Positions 25,280 through 33,609 of a stretch of 64,000 nucleotides of DNA are shown piece after piece. Within the stretch, counting starts at the first letter, position 1. Every line of letters begins with the position of its first letter. The notes beneath the pieces are model-generated. The model was not told the origin of the DNA, made no database searches, and worked only from the letters and a program-made list of their open reading frames with translations. The position numbers were made by a program, and so were the translations under genes. The stretch comes from Rhodoferax saidenbachensis. Lineage in GTDB: Bacteria > Pseudomonadota > Gammaproteobacteria > Burkholderiales > Burkholderiaceae_C. The DNA lies in the NCBI RefSeq assembly GCF_001955715.1, contig NZ_CP019239.1:310001-374000 (forward strand), read 5' to 3'.

Positions 25280-25948
25280 ATGGACCGCCTCTTTGTTGAC
25301 ATCAAATTCACCGGAAAAACCCCGGACGCCAAGCTCATGTCCATCGGCTTGGTGGACGAATCGGGCGAGCACAAGTTCTACGCCGAGCTGTCCGATACAT
25401 GGCAACTATCAGACGTGGGTGAATTCGCCCAGAGAGAGGTTATTCCGAAACTTGAAGGCGGCGCATCGCGCCTCCCCATAGACACACTAAAGCAGTACCT
25501 CGCAGACTGGATCAAAGAATTGCGTGTGCCCGTGATGCTAGCGACGGACTCCGTGCAATGGGACTGGCCCTGTATTGAAGACCTTTTGAAGCAGCGTTGG
25601 CCGCAAAACCTTGCCCGTGATCCATTACTGCTGACGACGGATTACCTGTACGCATTCGATGCATTTGAGGCAGCGCGTGAAGCGGCGTTCGCCAGCGGCC
25701 TACGCCGCCACCATGCTCTGGACGATGCCCTGGCCAACCGGCAGGCATGGTACACATCAGGCGGCGACATTCGTGATGTTGGCGGTCTGCCTATGCTCAA
25801 AGCGCGCCAGCGCAAGGACGCAGAAGAAGTGGTTGCCGGTCTACGATCAGCGCGCAGTCTCTGGGTCGTGGGAAAAGGCGATCTGAAAGGCGCTACCTTC
25901 ACGCTGAATCCGGAGTCTGAGTTCAGTCGCAAAGGTGAAGGCTGGTGA
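25280..25948 (+). CDS. DEDD-family 3'-5' exonuclease-like protein
   Basis: A 222-aa protein like the Rv2179c-type 3'-5' exoribonucleases (RNase T fold). Exo III is seen as HHALDDALANR (about residues 143-153), and Exo II may be ATDSVQWDW. Exo I, normally DxE, reads MDRLFVDIKFTG here, with Lys in place of the metal-binding Glu, so activity is doubtful. AGGAGG precedes the ATG by nine bases. It lies between two copies of the tnsA start region, suggesting it came in by recombination between related transposons. Confidence 0.72.
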   Translation: MDRLFVDIKFTGKTPDAKLMSIGLVDESGEHKFYAELSDTWQLSDVGEFAQREVIPKLEGGASRLPIDTLKQYLADWIKELRVPVMLATDSVQWDWPCIEDLLKQRWPQNLARDPLLLTTDYLYAFDAFEAAREAAFASGLRRHHALDDALANRQAWYTSGGDIRDVGGLPMLKARQRKDAEEVVAGLRSARSLWVVGKGDLKGATFTLNPESEFSRKGEGW

Positions 25949-26094
25949 GGTAATGGTTGAGGCTTTGCGAATCAGTACAGTTTCGTGGCCGCCCTCTTCG
26001 TGGGTATGCCAATGGAATCTGACAACTATCGTATGCAAGGATCTTTTGAATTAGGATGAACGCCTTGTATGCGTGACCACGCTAAAGAATCTGC

Positions 26095-26757
26095 ATGCCC
26101 GTACGGAAGATTCCAAAGAACTACCTGCTTGTCACTGGCGGCTATTCCAGCCGCAAGAATGCTGACATGGGTGCATTCGAGTCACTGCTGGAAAAAGACT
26201 ATCTGCTCCTCCTGGACTTTGATGACAGCGTGGAAACGTTTGAAGTCCAACCTGTACGCATACCGGTTGCAGGTATCCCCAGGGGCTATGTGCCCGACGT
26301 CCTCGTCAAATACCGCGTGGATACCCAAACCGGCGTGACGCCCAAGCCTTCTTTGGTCGAGGTCAAGCACAGTGACGACTTTGCTCGCAATGCCGAAAAA
26401 TATGTCCCCAAATTCGCAGCAGCGAGGCAGTACGCGGAGCAACAGGGATGGGAGTTCGTGACCAAGGACCAAAACGACATTCGCACGCCCCGACTTGCCA
26501 ACCTCAAATTCCTGCGCGAATACCGCAACGTCACTCCTTCGGGCGATGACGTGCAGGCCGTGTTGGACGCCATAGGAGAGGAAGGCGGTGAAGCCACTTC
26601 AGAAGCTCTGCTCGATATCTTGGCCGTCACAGAGGAGGAGCGATTGCATTGGCTCCCCATCGTCTGGTCCATGGTGCTGACCTGTCATTTGGGCGCTGAT
26701 CTAGATACGCCATTTCAAAACGATGTCCCGCTCTGGAAAACCGGAGCGTCAGCATGA
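26095..26757 (+). CDS. tnsA: Tn7-like transposase subunit TnsA
   Basis: The endonuclease subunit, 220 aa, which nicks the 5' ends so that the element leaves by cut-and-paste. A PD-(D/E)XK core is visible with Glu29 (GAFESLLEKD), Asp68 (YVPDVLV), Glu89 and Lys91 (SLVEVKHSD), as in TnsA. The C-terminal half (from about residue 145), which contacts TnsC in Tn7, is present. It overlaps tnsB by four bases (ATGA). The region upstream is duplicated at 25014-25169. Confidence 0.9.
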   Translation: MPVRKIPKNYLLVTGGYSSRKNADMGAFESLLEKDYLLLLDFDDSVETFEVQPVRIPVAGIPRGYVPDVLVKYRVDTQTGVTPKPSLVEVKHSDDFARNAEKYVPKFAAARQYAEQQGWEFVTKDQNDIRTPRLANLKFLREYRNVTPSGDDVQAVLDAIGEEGGEATSEALLDILAVTEEERLHWLPIVWSMVLTCHLGADLDTPFQNDVPLWKTGASA

Positions 26758-28664
26758 AGCGGCAAGTCCCCACACAACTATGGGTCACCAAAGGAAGCAC
26801 CTTCACCAATGAGGGGCGCGAGTATGTCGTGCTCCGCCTGGCAGATATCAACTTGGTCTTGGCCAAGGATATTGAGTCTGGCGAGCGTGTTCTTCTGAAA
26901 ATTGGAGATATGGGGCCACCTCGGCGCATTGAGGATGCGAAACCTGTTCCCCAGGAAGAGCAAGAGTTGTTGGACGTGCCCGACGAGCTATGGGCTATTG
27001 CCCAGGCGCGTCGCGAATGGATAGAGCCGCTACTTGTCAGCTATCAGCACAACGCCCAAGCTCGGGCTGATCAAATTGCCGCTGATGCAGAAGTGAGTCG
27101 AGCCACGGTGTACCGCTGGGTGGCAGCCTTCCGGCAAACCGGATTGTTGTCTTCCTTGCTCCCCAATACGCGGCGGCGTGGCGGAAAGAATGGGAGCCGG
27201 ATTCTGCCCGAGGTGGAAGCGCTCATTCTTGAAACCTTGCAGAATTTCCATGACACGCAGCAGCAGCAGAGCATTGCGGAGACGGTGACAGAAATCCGCA
27301 GGCGTTGCTCCAACGCTGGTCTGCCATTGCCGGCAATGAACACCATCCGCGCGCGCTTAGAACGCACAGATGGACGCGAACGTACCCGTCTCCGCGCGGG
27401 TCCAGCGGCCGCACACGATCAGCACGATCCGATCAAGGGGGTGATTCCGGACGCGGACTGGCCACTGGCGATAGTCCAGATCGACCACACCTTGTTGCCC
27501 GTCATCATTGTGGACGACGTGCACCGCAAGCCCATCAACCGGGCCTGGGTCACGCTGGCCATCGACGTAAACACGCGTGTATGCCTGGGCATGTTTTTGG
27601 CGCTGGATGCACCCTCGGCCATGTCGGCCGGCATGTGCATTGCGAACGCCATTTTGCCCAAGGAGGCGTGGCTGCGGCGGCTTGGTGTTACATCAGTTGA
27701 ATGGCCAGTCTGGGGTGTCATGGGTACGTTGCATATGGATAACGCGCGCGAATTCCGGGGTGACATGCTTAAAGCCGCTTGCAGCGAATACGACATTGAC
27801 ATCCATTTACGTCCAGTCAAGACACCTCGCTATGGCGCCCATATCGAACGGCTGATGGGCACGGTCACCCAGGGACTTAAGGCCGTCAAGGGTGCCACGT
27901 TTTCCGGGCCTGCTGAAAAAGGGGAATACGACGCAGAGGGCAATGCGTGCATGACCTTTGCCGAAATTGAAAAATGGCTGGTTCTCTTCTTTGCCCGGTA
28001 CCACATCGACAAACACAACGGCATCGGTATGTCGCCGCTCAAGAAGTGGCGTGAAGGCCTGCTTGGTACTAAGGGCAAACCTGGTCGCGGCCTTCCGGCG
28101 CGGCGACTAGACGAAGAAATTCTACGCATCAATTTCACGCCCTATATTGAACGCACCGTACAGGGATATGGCGTGGTCATCGATGACGTCCACTACTACC
28201 ATGATGTATTGCGGCCATGGATCAACGCCCCGCATCCGGAGTTTCCGAAGCACAAACGAAAGTTCCGTTTTCACCGGGACCCACGCGACATCAGCCAGCT
28301 GTACTTTTTCGATGAACTCTCGGGACGCTACGTTCAGATCCCTTACCGAGATACCAGTCTGCCACCAGTCAGTATCTGGGAGTTGCGGGAGGCGCATCGC
28401 AAGGGTGCCGAACGCGGCATTGCGCCGGAAAACGAAAAGGCCATTTTTGCCATCATCACCGAGCAGCGGGAACTGGAGGCCGGTGCGGCTGCCAAAACGA
28501 AATCGGCGCGGCGCGAACAGCAACGGCGCACCGAACACGATAAGCAGCGTGGCGACAAGGCGAAAACAATGCCGACCGTTTCACGTGCACCTGAACAGAG
28601 TGCTCCGCCTCCCGCAGTGCGTGGCTATGACCCCGATGACGTACAGGCGCTGGATGACGACTGA
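26754..28664 (+). CDS. tnsB: Tn7-like transposase subunit TnsB
   Basis: The DDE transposase, 636 aa, that binds the terminal repeats and joins 3' ends to the target. An HTH is seen at residues 105-130 (IAADAEVSRATVYRWVAAF). The catalytic triad is Asp244 (IVQIDHTLLP), Asp329 (LHMDNAREF) and Glu365 (YGAHIERLMG), followed by a Mu-type beta-barrel and a charged tail (residues 560-636) expected to contact TnsC. tnsC starts within its stop codon. Confidence 0.95.
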   Translation: MKRQVPTQLWVTKGSTFTNEGREYVVLRLADINLVLAKDIESGERVLLKIGDMGPPRRIEDAKPVPQEEQELLDVPDELWAIAQARREWIEPLLVSYQHNAQARADQIAADAEVSRATVYRWVAAFRQTGLLSSLLPNTRRRGGKNGSRILPEVEALILETLQNFHDTQQQQSIAETVTEIRRRCSNAGLPLPAMNTIRARLERTDGRERTRLRAGPAAAHDQHDPIKGVIPDADWPLAIVQIDHTLLPVIIVDDVHRKPINRAWVTLAIDVNTRVCLGMFLALDAPSAMSAGMCIANAILPKEAWLRRLGVTSVEWPVWGVMGTLHMDNAREFRGDMLKAACSEYDIDIHLRPVKTPRYGAHIERLMGTVTQGLKAVKGATFSGPAEKGEYDAEGNACMTFAEIEKWLVLFFARYHIDKHNGIGMSPLKKWREGLLGTKGKPGRGLPARRLDEEILRINFTPYIERTVQGYGVVIDDVHYYHDVLRPWINAPHPEFPKHKRKFRFHRDPRDISQLYFFDELSGRYVQIPYRDTSLPPVSIWELREAHRKGAERGIAPENEKAIFAIITEQRELEAGAAAKTKSARREQQRRTEHDKQRGDKAKTMPTVSRAPEQSAPPPAVRGYDPDDVQALDDD

Positions 28665-29563
28665 TGTCTGATCAAACAGATTTCCCGCATCTCAACGACG
28701 CTGCCAAGGCTTTGATCCACGCGTCCGATGCGCAGCGCATTCATGCGATCCGTTCCGGTACTTGGCTCGGCTATGCGCGTGCGAAGGAAATCCTGATTCG
28801 GATGGAAGACTTGCTGGAGTATCCGCGTATCACGCGCATGCCCAACATGCTGCTGGTGGCGCCGTCCTTCAACGGCAAGACCTCCATCCTGGAGCGTTTT
28901 TTGGCGCTGCACCCGCCAGATCTGGATCCGGAAGGCGAAACGACGATTTGCCCGGTACTGATGGTGGAAGCACCCCCAAGTCCGGACGTGTCGTCCTTCT
29001 ATTCGCGCACCTTGGATGCTTTGATGACTCCGTACAAACCAACCGCATCTGTGCAGGAGAAGAATTCCCAGATCAAGCTTCTGTTCAAGCAGATGGGAGT
29101 CAAGATGCTGATCGTGGATGAAATCCACCACCTAATTGCGGGAAGTCTGAACAAGCAGCGGGATTTTCGGAACGCGCTCAAGAGCTTGGGTAATGAAACC
29201 AAGGTGGTCATCGTTGCCGCAGGCACTGAGGATGCGTACAACGCCTTCAATACTGATCCGCAAATGTCCAGCCGCTTCACTCCCGAGGAGTTGCCACTTT
29301 GGCGTGCCAACAAGGATTTCGGTTCCTTGCTGGCGACTCTGGAGTTGCGCTCACCGCTCAAGAAACCATCGAATCTCAAGGATCCCGCCAAGATGCTTGA
29401 GATGCATTCCCGCAGCGAGGGCACACTGGGGGATATGTGTGATCTGTTCAAGGAGTTGGCGGTGGACGCCATCCGAAGCAAGGCGGAAGAGATCACTCTG
29501 GACAGTATCCGGGCGTTGCGCTGGGTACCGCCGTCCAAGCGGAAACAGTATCGGCGGCTTTGA
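28664..29563 (+). CDS. tnsC: Tn7-like regulator ATPase TnsC/TniB
   Basis: An AAA+ ATPase, 299 aa, that links the target selector to the transposase. The Walker A is of the TniB type (VAPSFNGKTSILERF), the Walker B is KMLIVDEIHHL, and sensor residues follow in KVVIVAAGTEDAY. The length is closer to TniB of Tn5053-like elements than to Tn7 TnsC (555 aa). tniQ overlaps or directly follows it. Confidence 0.92.
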   Translation: MSDQTDFPHLNDAAKALIHASDAQRIHAIRSGTWLGYARAKEILIRMEDLLEYPRITRMPNMLLVAPSFNGKTSILERFLALHPPDLDPEGETTICPVLMVEAPPSPDVSSFYSRTLDALMTPYKPTASVQEKNSQIKLLFKQMGVKMLIVDEIHHLIAGSLNKQRDFRNALKSLGNETKVVIVAAGTEDAYNAFNTDPQMSSRFTPEELPLWRANKDFGSLLATLELRSPLKKPSNLKDPAKMLEMHSRSEGTLGDMCDLFKELAVDAIRSKAEEITLDSIRALRWVPPSKRKQYRRL

Positions 29564-29568
29564 CGATC

Positions 29569-30585
29569 ATGCGGGGCCTCACGTCACCACTGTGGCCCAT
29601 CCGGTACAAGCCCCTCCCCGATGAATTACTGACATCCTGGTTAGTGCGTCTGGCTTACGGTCATGGTCTCAAAGTCCAGACCTTTTGTAATTTAATCTTT
29701 GGCAATCGGCGCCAGGTGTGGAACCGTGATGTGGATCGCCTTGCGCCGGAATGGCTGGTGGACGAATTGAGCAGACGCACAGGCACTCCCTTGGAAGTCG
29801 CTTATGGCACGACATTGCGGTCCTACGAGGGGAGGCTCTTCCCCAAGTTCAGATCATCTGGGGCCTTGCTCTGGTTGCAGACCTTGAAGATGTACCACCG
29901 CAAGCGTGAGGGCTATGGCGTGCAGTTTTGTGGCGCGTGTTTGGCGGATGACCCTCTGCCGTATTTCAGGAAAGCATGGCGCGTGTCGTTCAACACCATT
30001 TGTATCAAGCACAACAGGATGCTCCTCGACCGCTGCCCTCAATGCGGTTCGGCGGTGATGTTTCACCGAATGGAAATGGGGCGTGGCAGTGCCTTTGAGG
30101 CGGGGTCCATGGCGGCGTGTCATGCATGCGGCTGTGACCTCAGGGAGTCGCCGGCCATATCGATCATGTCCTATGACGAAGGTGCCACGATGTGGCACCT
30201 GCGTTTGTGTCGCTCCATAGTGGATGGAGTCGATCTGCGTGACGCAGACATCAACGTGGGGCTGATGCGTGTCATGCACCAACTGACAACGCTGCTGACC
30301 ACGAGATTTCAGAACCGAGGGCTGGATCAGTACATCTGTCGTCAGTTGAGGGTGGAGGGTATCGAGCTACTCCCTGGTCGTATGCCGATTGAGACTCGGC
30401 CGCTTTTGGAGCGTCACCACATGATGCAGTTGGTGGCGTGGCTCATGGCCGATCTGGAGCCAAGGCTGAGGGGTGCCTGGCGAGCGAAGGCGGTCCGCTA
30501 CAACCGAATGATCAAAGATTTTGACGATGTGCCGCAGTTTTATGCGGAGATCGTTGAGGGGTTTTCTGACTGGAGACGCCAATGA
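29569..30585 (+). CDS. tniQ: Target-selection protein TniQ/TnsD-like
   Basis: A 338-aa TniQ family protein that directs insertion, by DNA binding or by recruiting another targeting factor. The N terminus PLPDELLTSWLVRLAYGHG is diagnostic. Zinc-binding cysteines are in FCGACLADD, DRCPQCGSA and ACHACGCDL. It is shorter than Tn7 TnsD (508 aa). The ATG at 29569 is used; a TTG at 29560 overlapping tnsC is possible. It is the only TniQ in the element, so it is the candidate for recognising the lipA end. Confidence 0.9.
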   Translation: MRGLTSPLWPIRYKPLPDELLTSWLVRLAYGHGLKVQTFCNLIFGNRRQVWNRDVDRLAPEWLVDELSRRTGTPLEVAYGTTLRSYEGRLFPKFRSSGALLWLQTLKMYHRKREGYGVQFCGACLADDPLPYFRKAWRVSFNTICIKHNRMLLDRCPQCGSAVMFHRMEMGRGSAFEAGSMAACHACGCDLRESPAISIMSYDEGATMWHLRLCRSIVDGVDLRDADINVGLMRVMHQLTTLLTTRFQNRGLDQYICRQLRVEGIELLPGRMPIETRPLLERHHMMQLVAWLMADLEPRLRGAWRAKAVRYNRMIKDFDDVPQFYAEIVEGFSDWRRQ

Positions 30586-30690
30586 AGCTGTTGACATCTC
30601 ATGTTGGGATGAGAAGCATCAGGAATAGTTTGGTTTCGACAAGCTTCGCGCTGCCGTCACGTTGCAGTTATGAATTGCGTATGTGCTCAT

Positions 30691-30717
30691 ATCCCCCAAA
30701 CGGGGGATAGGGTTTTT
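30691..30717 (+). terminator. Possible terminator of the tns operon
   Basis: A hairpin with arms ATCCCCC (30691-30697) and GGGGGAT (30702-30708) and an AAAC-containing loop is followed by AGGG and TTTTT. It lies between tniQ and the next cargo gene. Confidence 0.5.
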
Positions 30718-30757
30718 CCCTTCAAAAGCTTACTATGTTCCCGTCAGGGAGATGCTT

Positions 30758-32242
30758 ATGAAGTTGATTTCCGGAAGTATGTTGTATGACGCGGTGCATT
30801 GTCCGCATCGTGTTTCTATGGACGTTTTTGAAGACCCTGGTCTTCGCGATGACCCTTCACCGTTTCTTGAAATGCTATGGGAGCAGGGTTGGAATCACGA
30901 GTTCAAGGTTATTGAGCGAATGGGCGACGGTGTATTGAATCTCTTTGCGCTGGAGACGGCCGAAAAAGAGGTACGCACTCTGGAGGCGATTAAAAACCGA
31001 GTACCACTGATATACGCGGGACGTATTCAACATGGTGACTTGGTCGGCGAGCCAGACCTCTTGTTCCTGCGTGGCGATGCATATGTCGCTGGTGACATCA
31101 AATCGGGTTCGGGCTTTGACGGAGAGGAATCTTCCGGAAAACTAAAAAAGCACTACGCAGTTCAGGTCGCGCATTACACGAACATTCTGGAGCTGCTCAG
31201 TTTTTCTGACGGTACCAAGAGCGCTGTAATCTTGGATGGTGGGTACAAGCAAGTTCCCTATGCTCTTGCCGCCCCCCAGGGGATGCGTAATAAGACAACC
31301 TGGTGGGAGCTGTATCTTGAGACGCTTCAATACATACGACAACTGCTGGACCGAAGCGAAACGTCCCGTGCTGCCTTGTCTGCGCAATGCGGCCACTGCC
31401 ATTGGCGTCGACGATGTGACGAGGTTTTGCGCGAGGTCGACGATCTCACCTTAATTGCTGAATTGGGACGTGCAAAACGTGATGCGATGTTCGCCACTTT
31501 CCCGAACGTTGCTTCTCTTGCCGCTTGCGACCCTGCGAGTTACATCAGCGGCGCCAAAACGTCATTTGCTGGAATTGGCCCGGACACGCTGCAAAAGTAC
31601 CGGGCTAGGGCGATTTTGTTGACGCAACCCGACGCCAAGCCCTATTTTCGTGAACCGGTTGAGCTCCCTTTGTCCGAGATAGAGGTCTTCTTTGATATTG
31701 AGGATGATCCCATGCGAGGGATTTGCTACCTACACGGATTTGTAGAGCGCAGGGGCGGCGCGAATGGAACGGAGCGCTACATAGCATGCATTGCCTCAGA
31801 ACCCACTCCTGCTGCGGAGGCGGTCGCCTTTCGGAGCGCTTGGGAATATCTAATGGGGTTTGATGGCGCGGCGCGAGTCTATTACTACTCTAAGTACGAA
31901 CGTACGGCTTGGAAAAAATTGGCTGAGCGGTACCCAGAAGTCTGCAGCATAGACGACGTGGATGCGCTATTTCTAAAAGAGTGGATGGTCGATCTGCTCT
32001 ACGACGTGGTTTCAAAGACAGAGTGGCCGGTCAATAACCGCTCCATAAAAACACTGGCCAAATACTTGGGATTCCGGTGGCGCGATTCCAATCCGTCTGG
32101 TGCGGCCTCTATCGAGTGGTATGACCAGTGGGTGCAGACTGGAAGCGCAGAGGTGCGCCAGCGCATCCTTGATTACAACGAAGACGATTGCCGAGCAACG
32201 CGAGTTCTGCTGGATGGTTTGCGCAAAATAGCAGGCTATTGA
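30758..32242 (+). CDS. TM0106-type RecB-like nuclease
   Basis: A 494-aa protein with two nuclease domains. The N-terminal RecB/Cas4-like part has GEPDLLF and GDIKSGSG as metal-binding motifs and the cysteines of QCGHCHWRRRC, which in relatives hold an Fe-S cluster. The C-terminal part is a DEDD RNase H-like domain (EVFFDIEDDP, YYYSKYERTAW and YNEDDCRATR). This matches the TM0106 family; its role is unknown, though relatives are fused to or near helicases. The ATG with AGGGAG six bases upstream is used. Its link to the pPIWI-RE genes downstream is open because they have their own promoter. Confidence 0.8.
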   Translation: MKLISGSMLYDAVHCPHRVSMDVFEDPGLRDDPSPFLEMLWEQGWNHEFKVIERMGDGVLNLFALETAEKEVRTLEAIKNRVPLIYAGRIQHGDLVGEPDLLFLRGDAYVAGDIKSGSGFDGEESSGKLKKHYAVQVAHYTNILELLSFSDGTKSAVILDGGYKQVPYALAAPQGMRNKTTWWELYLETLQYIRQLLDRSETSRAALSAQCGHCHWRRRCDEVLREVDDLTLIAELGRAKRDAMFATFPNVASLAACDPASYISGAKTSFAGIGPDTLQKYRARAILLTQPDAKPYFREPVELPLSEIEVFFDIEDDPMRGICYLHGFVERRGGANGTERYIACIASEPTPAAEAVAFRSAWEYLMGFDGAARVYYYSKYERTAWKKLAERYPEVCSIDDVDALFLKEWMVDLLYDVVSKTEWPVNNRSIKTLAKYLGFRWRDSNPSGAASIEWYDQWVQTGSAEVRQRILDYNEDDCRATRVLLDGLRKIAGY

Positions 32243-32258
32243 ATATTTATCGAAAACG

Positions 32259-32310
32259 CTTTACACTTTACAAATAATGCATTTATTGCGAATTTGTAAA
32301 GACTGTAAAG
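32259..32310 (+). promoter_or_regulatory. Palindromic operator-promoter of pPIWI-RE operon
   Basis: CTTTACACTTTACAAAT (32259-32275) is mirrored by ATTTGTAAAGACTGTAAAG (32292-32310), so that the heptamer CTTTACA or its complement occurs up to four times. The spacer is AT-rich, and TTTACA at 32260 or 32267 could serve as a -35 box. It ends six bases before the first pPIWI-RE gene, whose protein has an HTH, which suggests autoregulation. Confidence 0.65.
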
Positions 32311-32316
32311 GCGCCT

Positions 32317-33609
32317 ATGACGGAGTTTGAAGCTCAGCTTGTCGAAAAGTCAGGAGCCCCCGCTGTACGCTGGAAATCACACGCCGCAGCGTGGATGGGG
32401 GTATCGCGCCCGACACTAGATGCGTACTTGGCACATGCATCAGTTGGAAACTTGGAGCAAATCCCGAAAGCCGTCCTGGAAATGCTGGGCCTCCTTCCTG
32501 AGCAAACAGCATCACAGCCCAAGCCACCCTCAGTTGAAGAGATGGTTTTGAGTTTTGCCGTGGGATTGGTGGCGTTGCAGGATGAAATTGATACCCACGG
32601 GTATCCGCGAGCACCCTATCCAACTCACTTGCAGCGAGGCTTGGATGTCGCCTCAATTCTGAAATGTTTGGATGGGAGCGAATATCCGGTCACGTTAGCT
32701 GATCTTTTGGGGGTTGCAGGGAAACCGCTGTACGAGTGGTGCCAAAAATTAGATGGACCGGTGTCGGACGAGTTCTATGCGGCAAGGTTGTTGGAGAACT
32801 TCGAAATCACTCGTGACTGTCTGGCTCTTGCAGAGCGTGGGCAGCAGGACAGTGAGCACGTCTTCTACCAAGCCGTAATGGATTGCTGCGAAGAGCTTGG
32901 CTCGGCGGGTCAAGAACTCTATGAGGCTTGGCGGCGTACCGTGGTGGAGGTCCCGGTTGCGTCTGGCTATACGCAACTATTGGGTCGCCACCCGATATTC
33001 ATGCGTCAAATAGGAGTCGCTCAAAGGTTGATTGACACTTTTTACGTACGTATGCCACCAGTGCATGCCGAAGCAGGGAAAGTCTTGCTTTGCCCATCCA
33101 CGGGGACGCGGTTGCGCAGAGTGGGTGGGAAGCTGATTACAGAGCTCCGTGACGATTCCGCACAGCGCGCGCTTGATATGCAAGGGCCAAAAGCTATCGA
33201 CTACACGCCGGACGTATTAGAACTGCGGAGACCGGCAAGACTCTTCTGGTCCTTGCCGGGCTGGCACGAAATCAAACTCATGGAAAGTGCACAGCAACTC
33301 GGTTGGGAAGTTGATCTCTGGCCAAAGCTTGATACGGTCGATCTCGTTATTCGGAAAAAAGGCAATGCCAAGCGGTTTGCTGTTGATGTCAAAGACCACA
33401 TCTCCGCACAAGGCCTGGCGAGATCATTCAAGCGCTTTAGGGACTACAAGACACACGTCCGATTCGTTGTCATTCCCGACTACTTGAAGGTTCTAAATCC
33501 AGACTACATAAAGGTATTTACGAGGGCGCGCGCATCGCTAGGCAAGGAAAAAGTGGATTTGCTCACGGTGAGTGAGTTGCTGAAGCTATTGAAAAAGGCA
33601 GAAAAATGA
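32317..33609 (+). CDS. pPIWI-RE-associated REase with N-terminal HTH
   Basis: A 430-aa protein, the first gene of a pPIWI-RE three-gene island. The C-terminal third is a restriction-endonuclease fold: DLWPKLDTVDLVIRKK supplies the metal-binding Asp and RFAVDVKDHI the D/E-x-K. Residues 18-42 (SHAAAWMGVSRPTLDAYLA) look like a DNA-binding HTH. The middle is a helical region special to this family. It starts just after a palindromic operator and shares four bases (ATGA) with the helicase gene. Confidence 0.8.
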   Translation: MTEFEAQLVEKSGAPAVRWKSHAAAWMGVSRPTLDAYLAHASVGNLEQIPKAVLEMLGLLPEQTASQPKPPSVEEMVLSFAVGLVALQDEIDTHGYPRAPYPTHLQRGLDVASILKCLDGSEYPVTLADLLGVAGKPLYEWCQKLDGPVSDEFYAARLLENFEITRDCLALAERGQQDSEHVFYQAVMDCCEELGSAGQELYEAWRRTVVEVPVASGYTQLLGRHPIFMRQIGVAQRLIDTFYVRMPPVHAEAGKVLLCPSTGTRLRRVGGKLITELRDDSAQRALDMQGPKAIDYTPDVLELRRPARLFWSLPGWHEIKLMESAQQLGWEVDLWPKLDTVDLVIRKKGNAKRFAVDVKDHISAQGLARSFKRFRDYKTHVRFVVIPDYLKVLNPDYIKVFTRARASLGKEKVDLLTVSELLKLLKKAEK

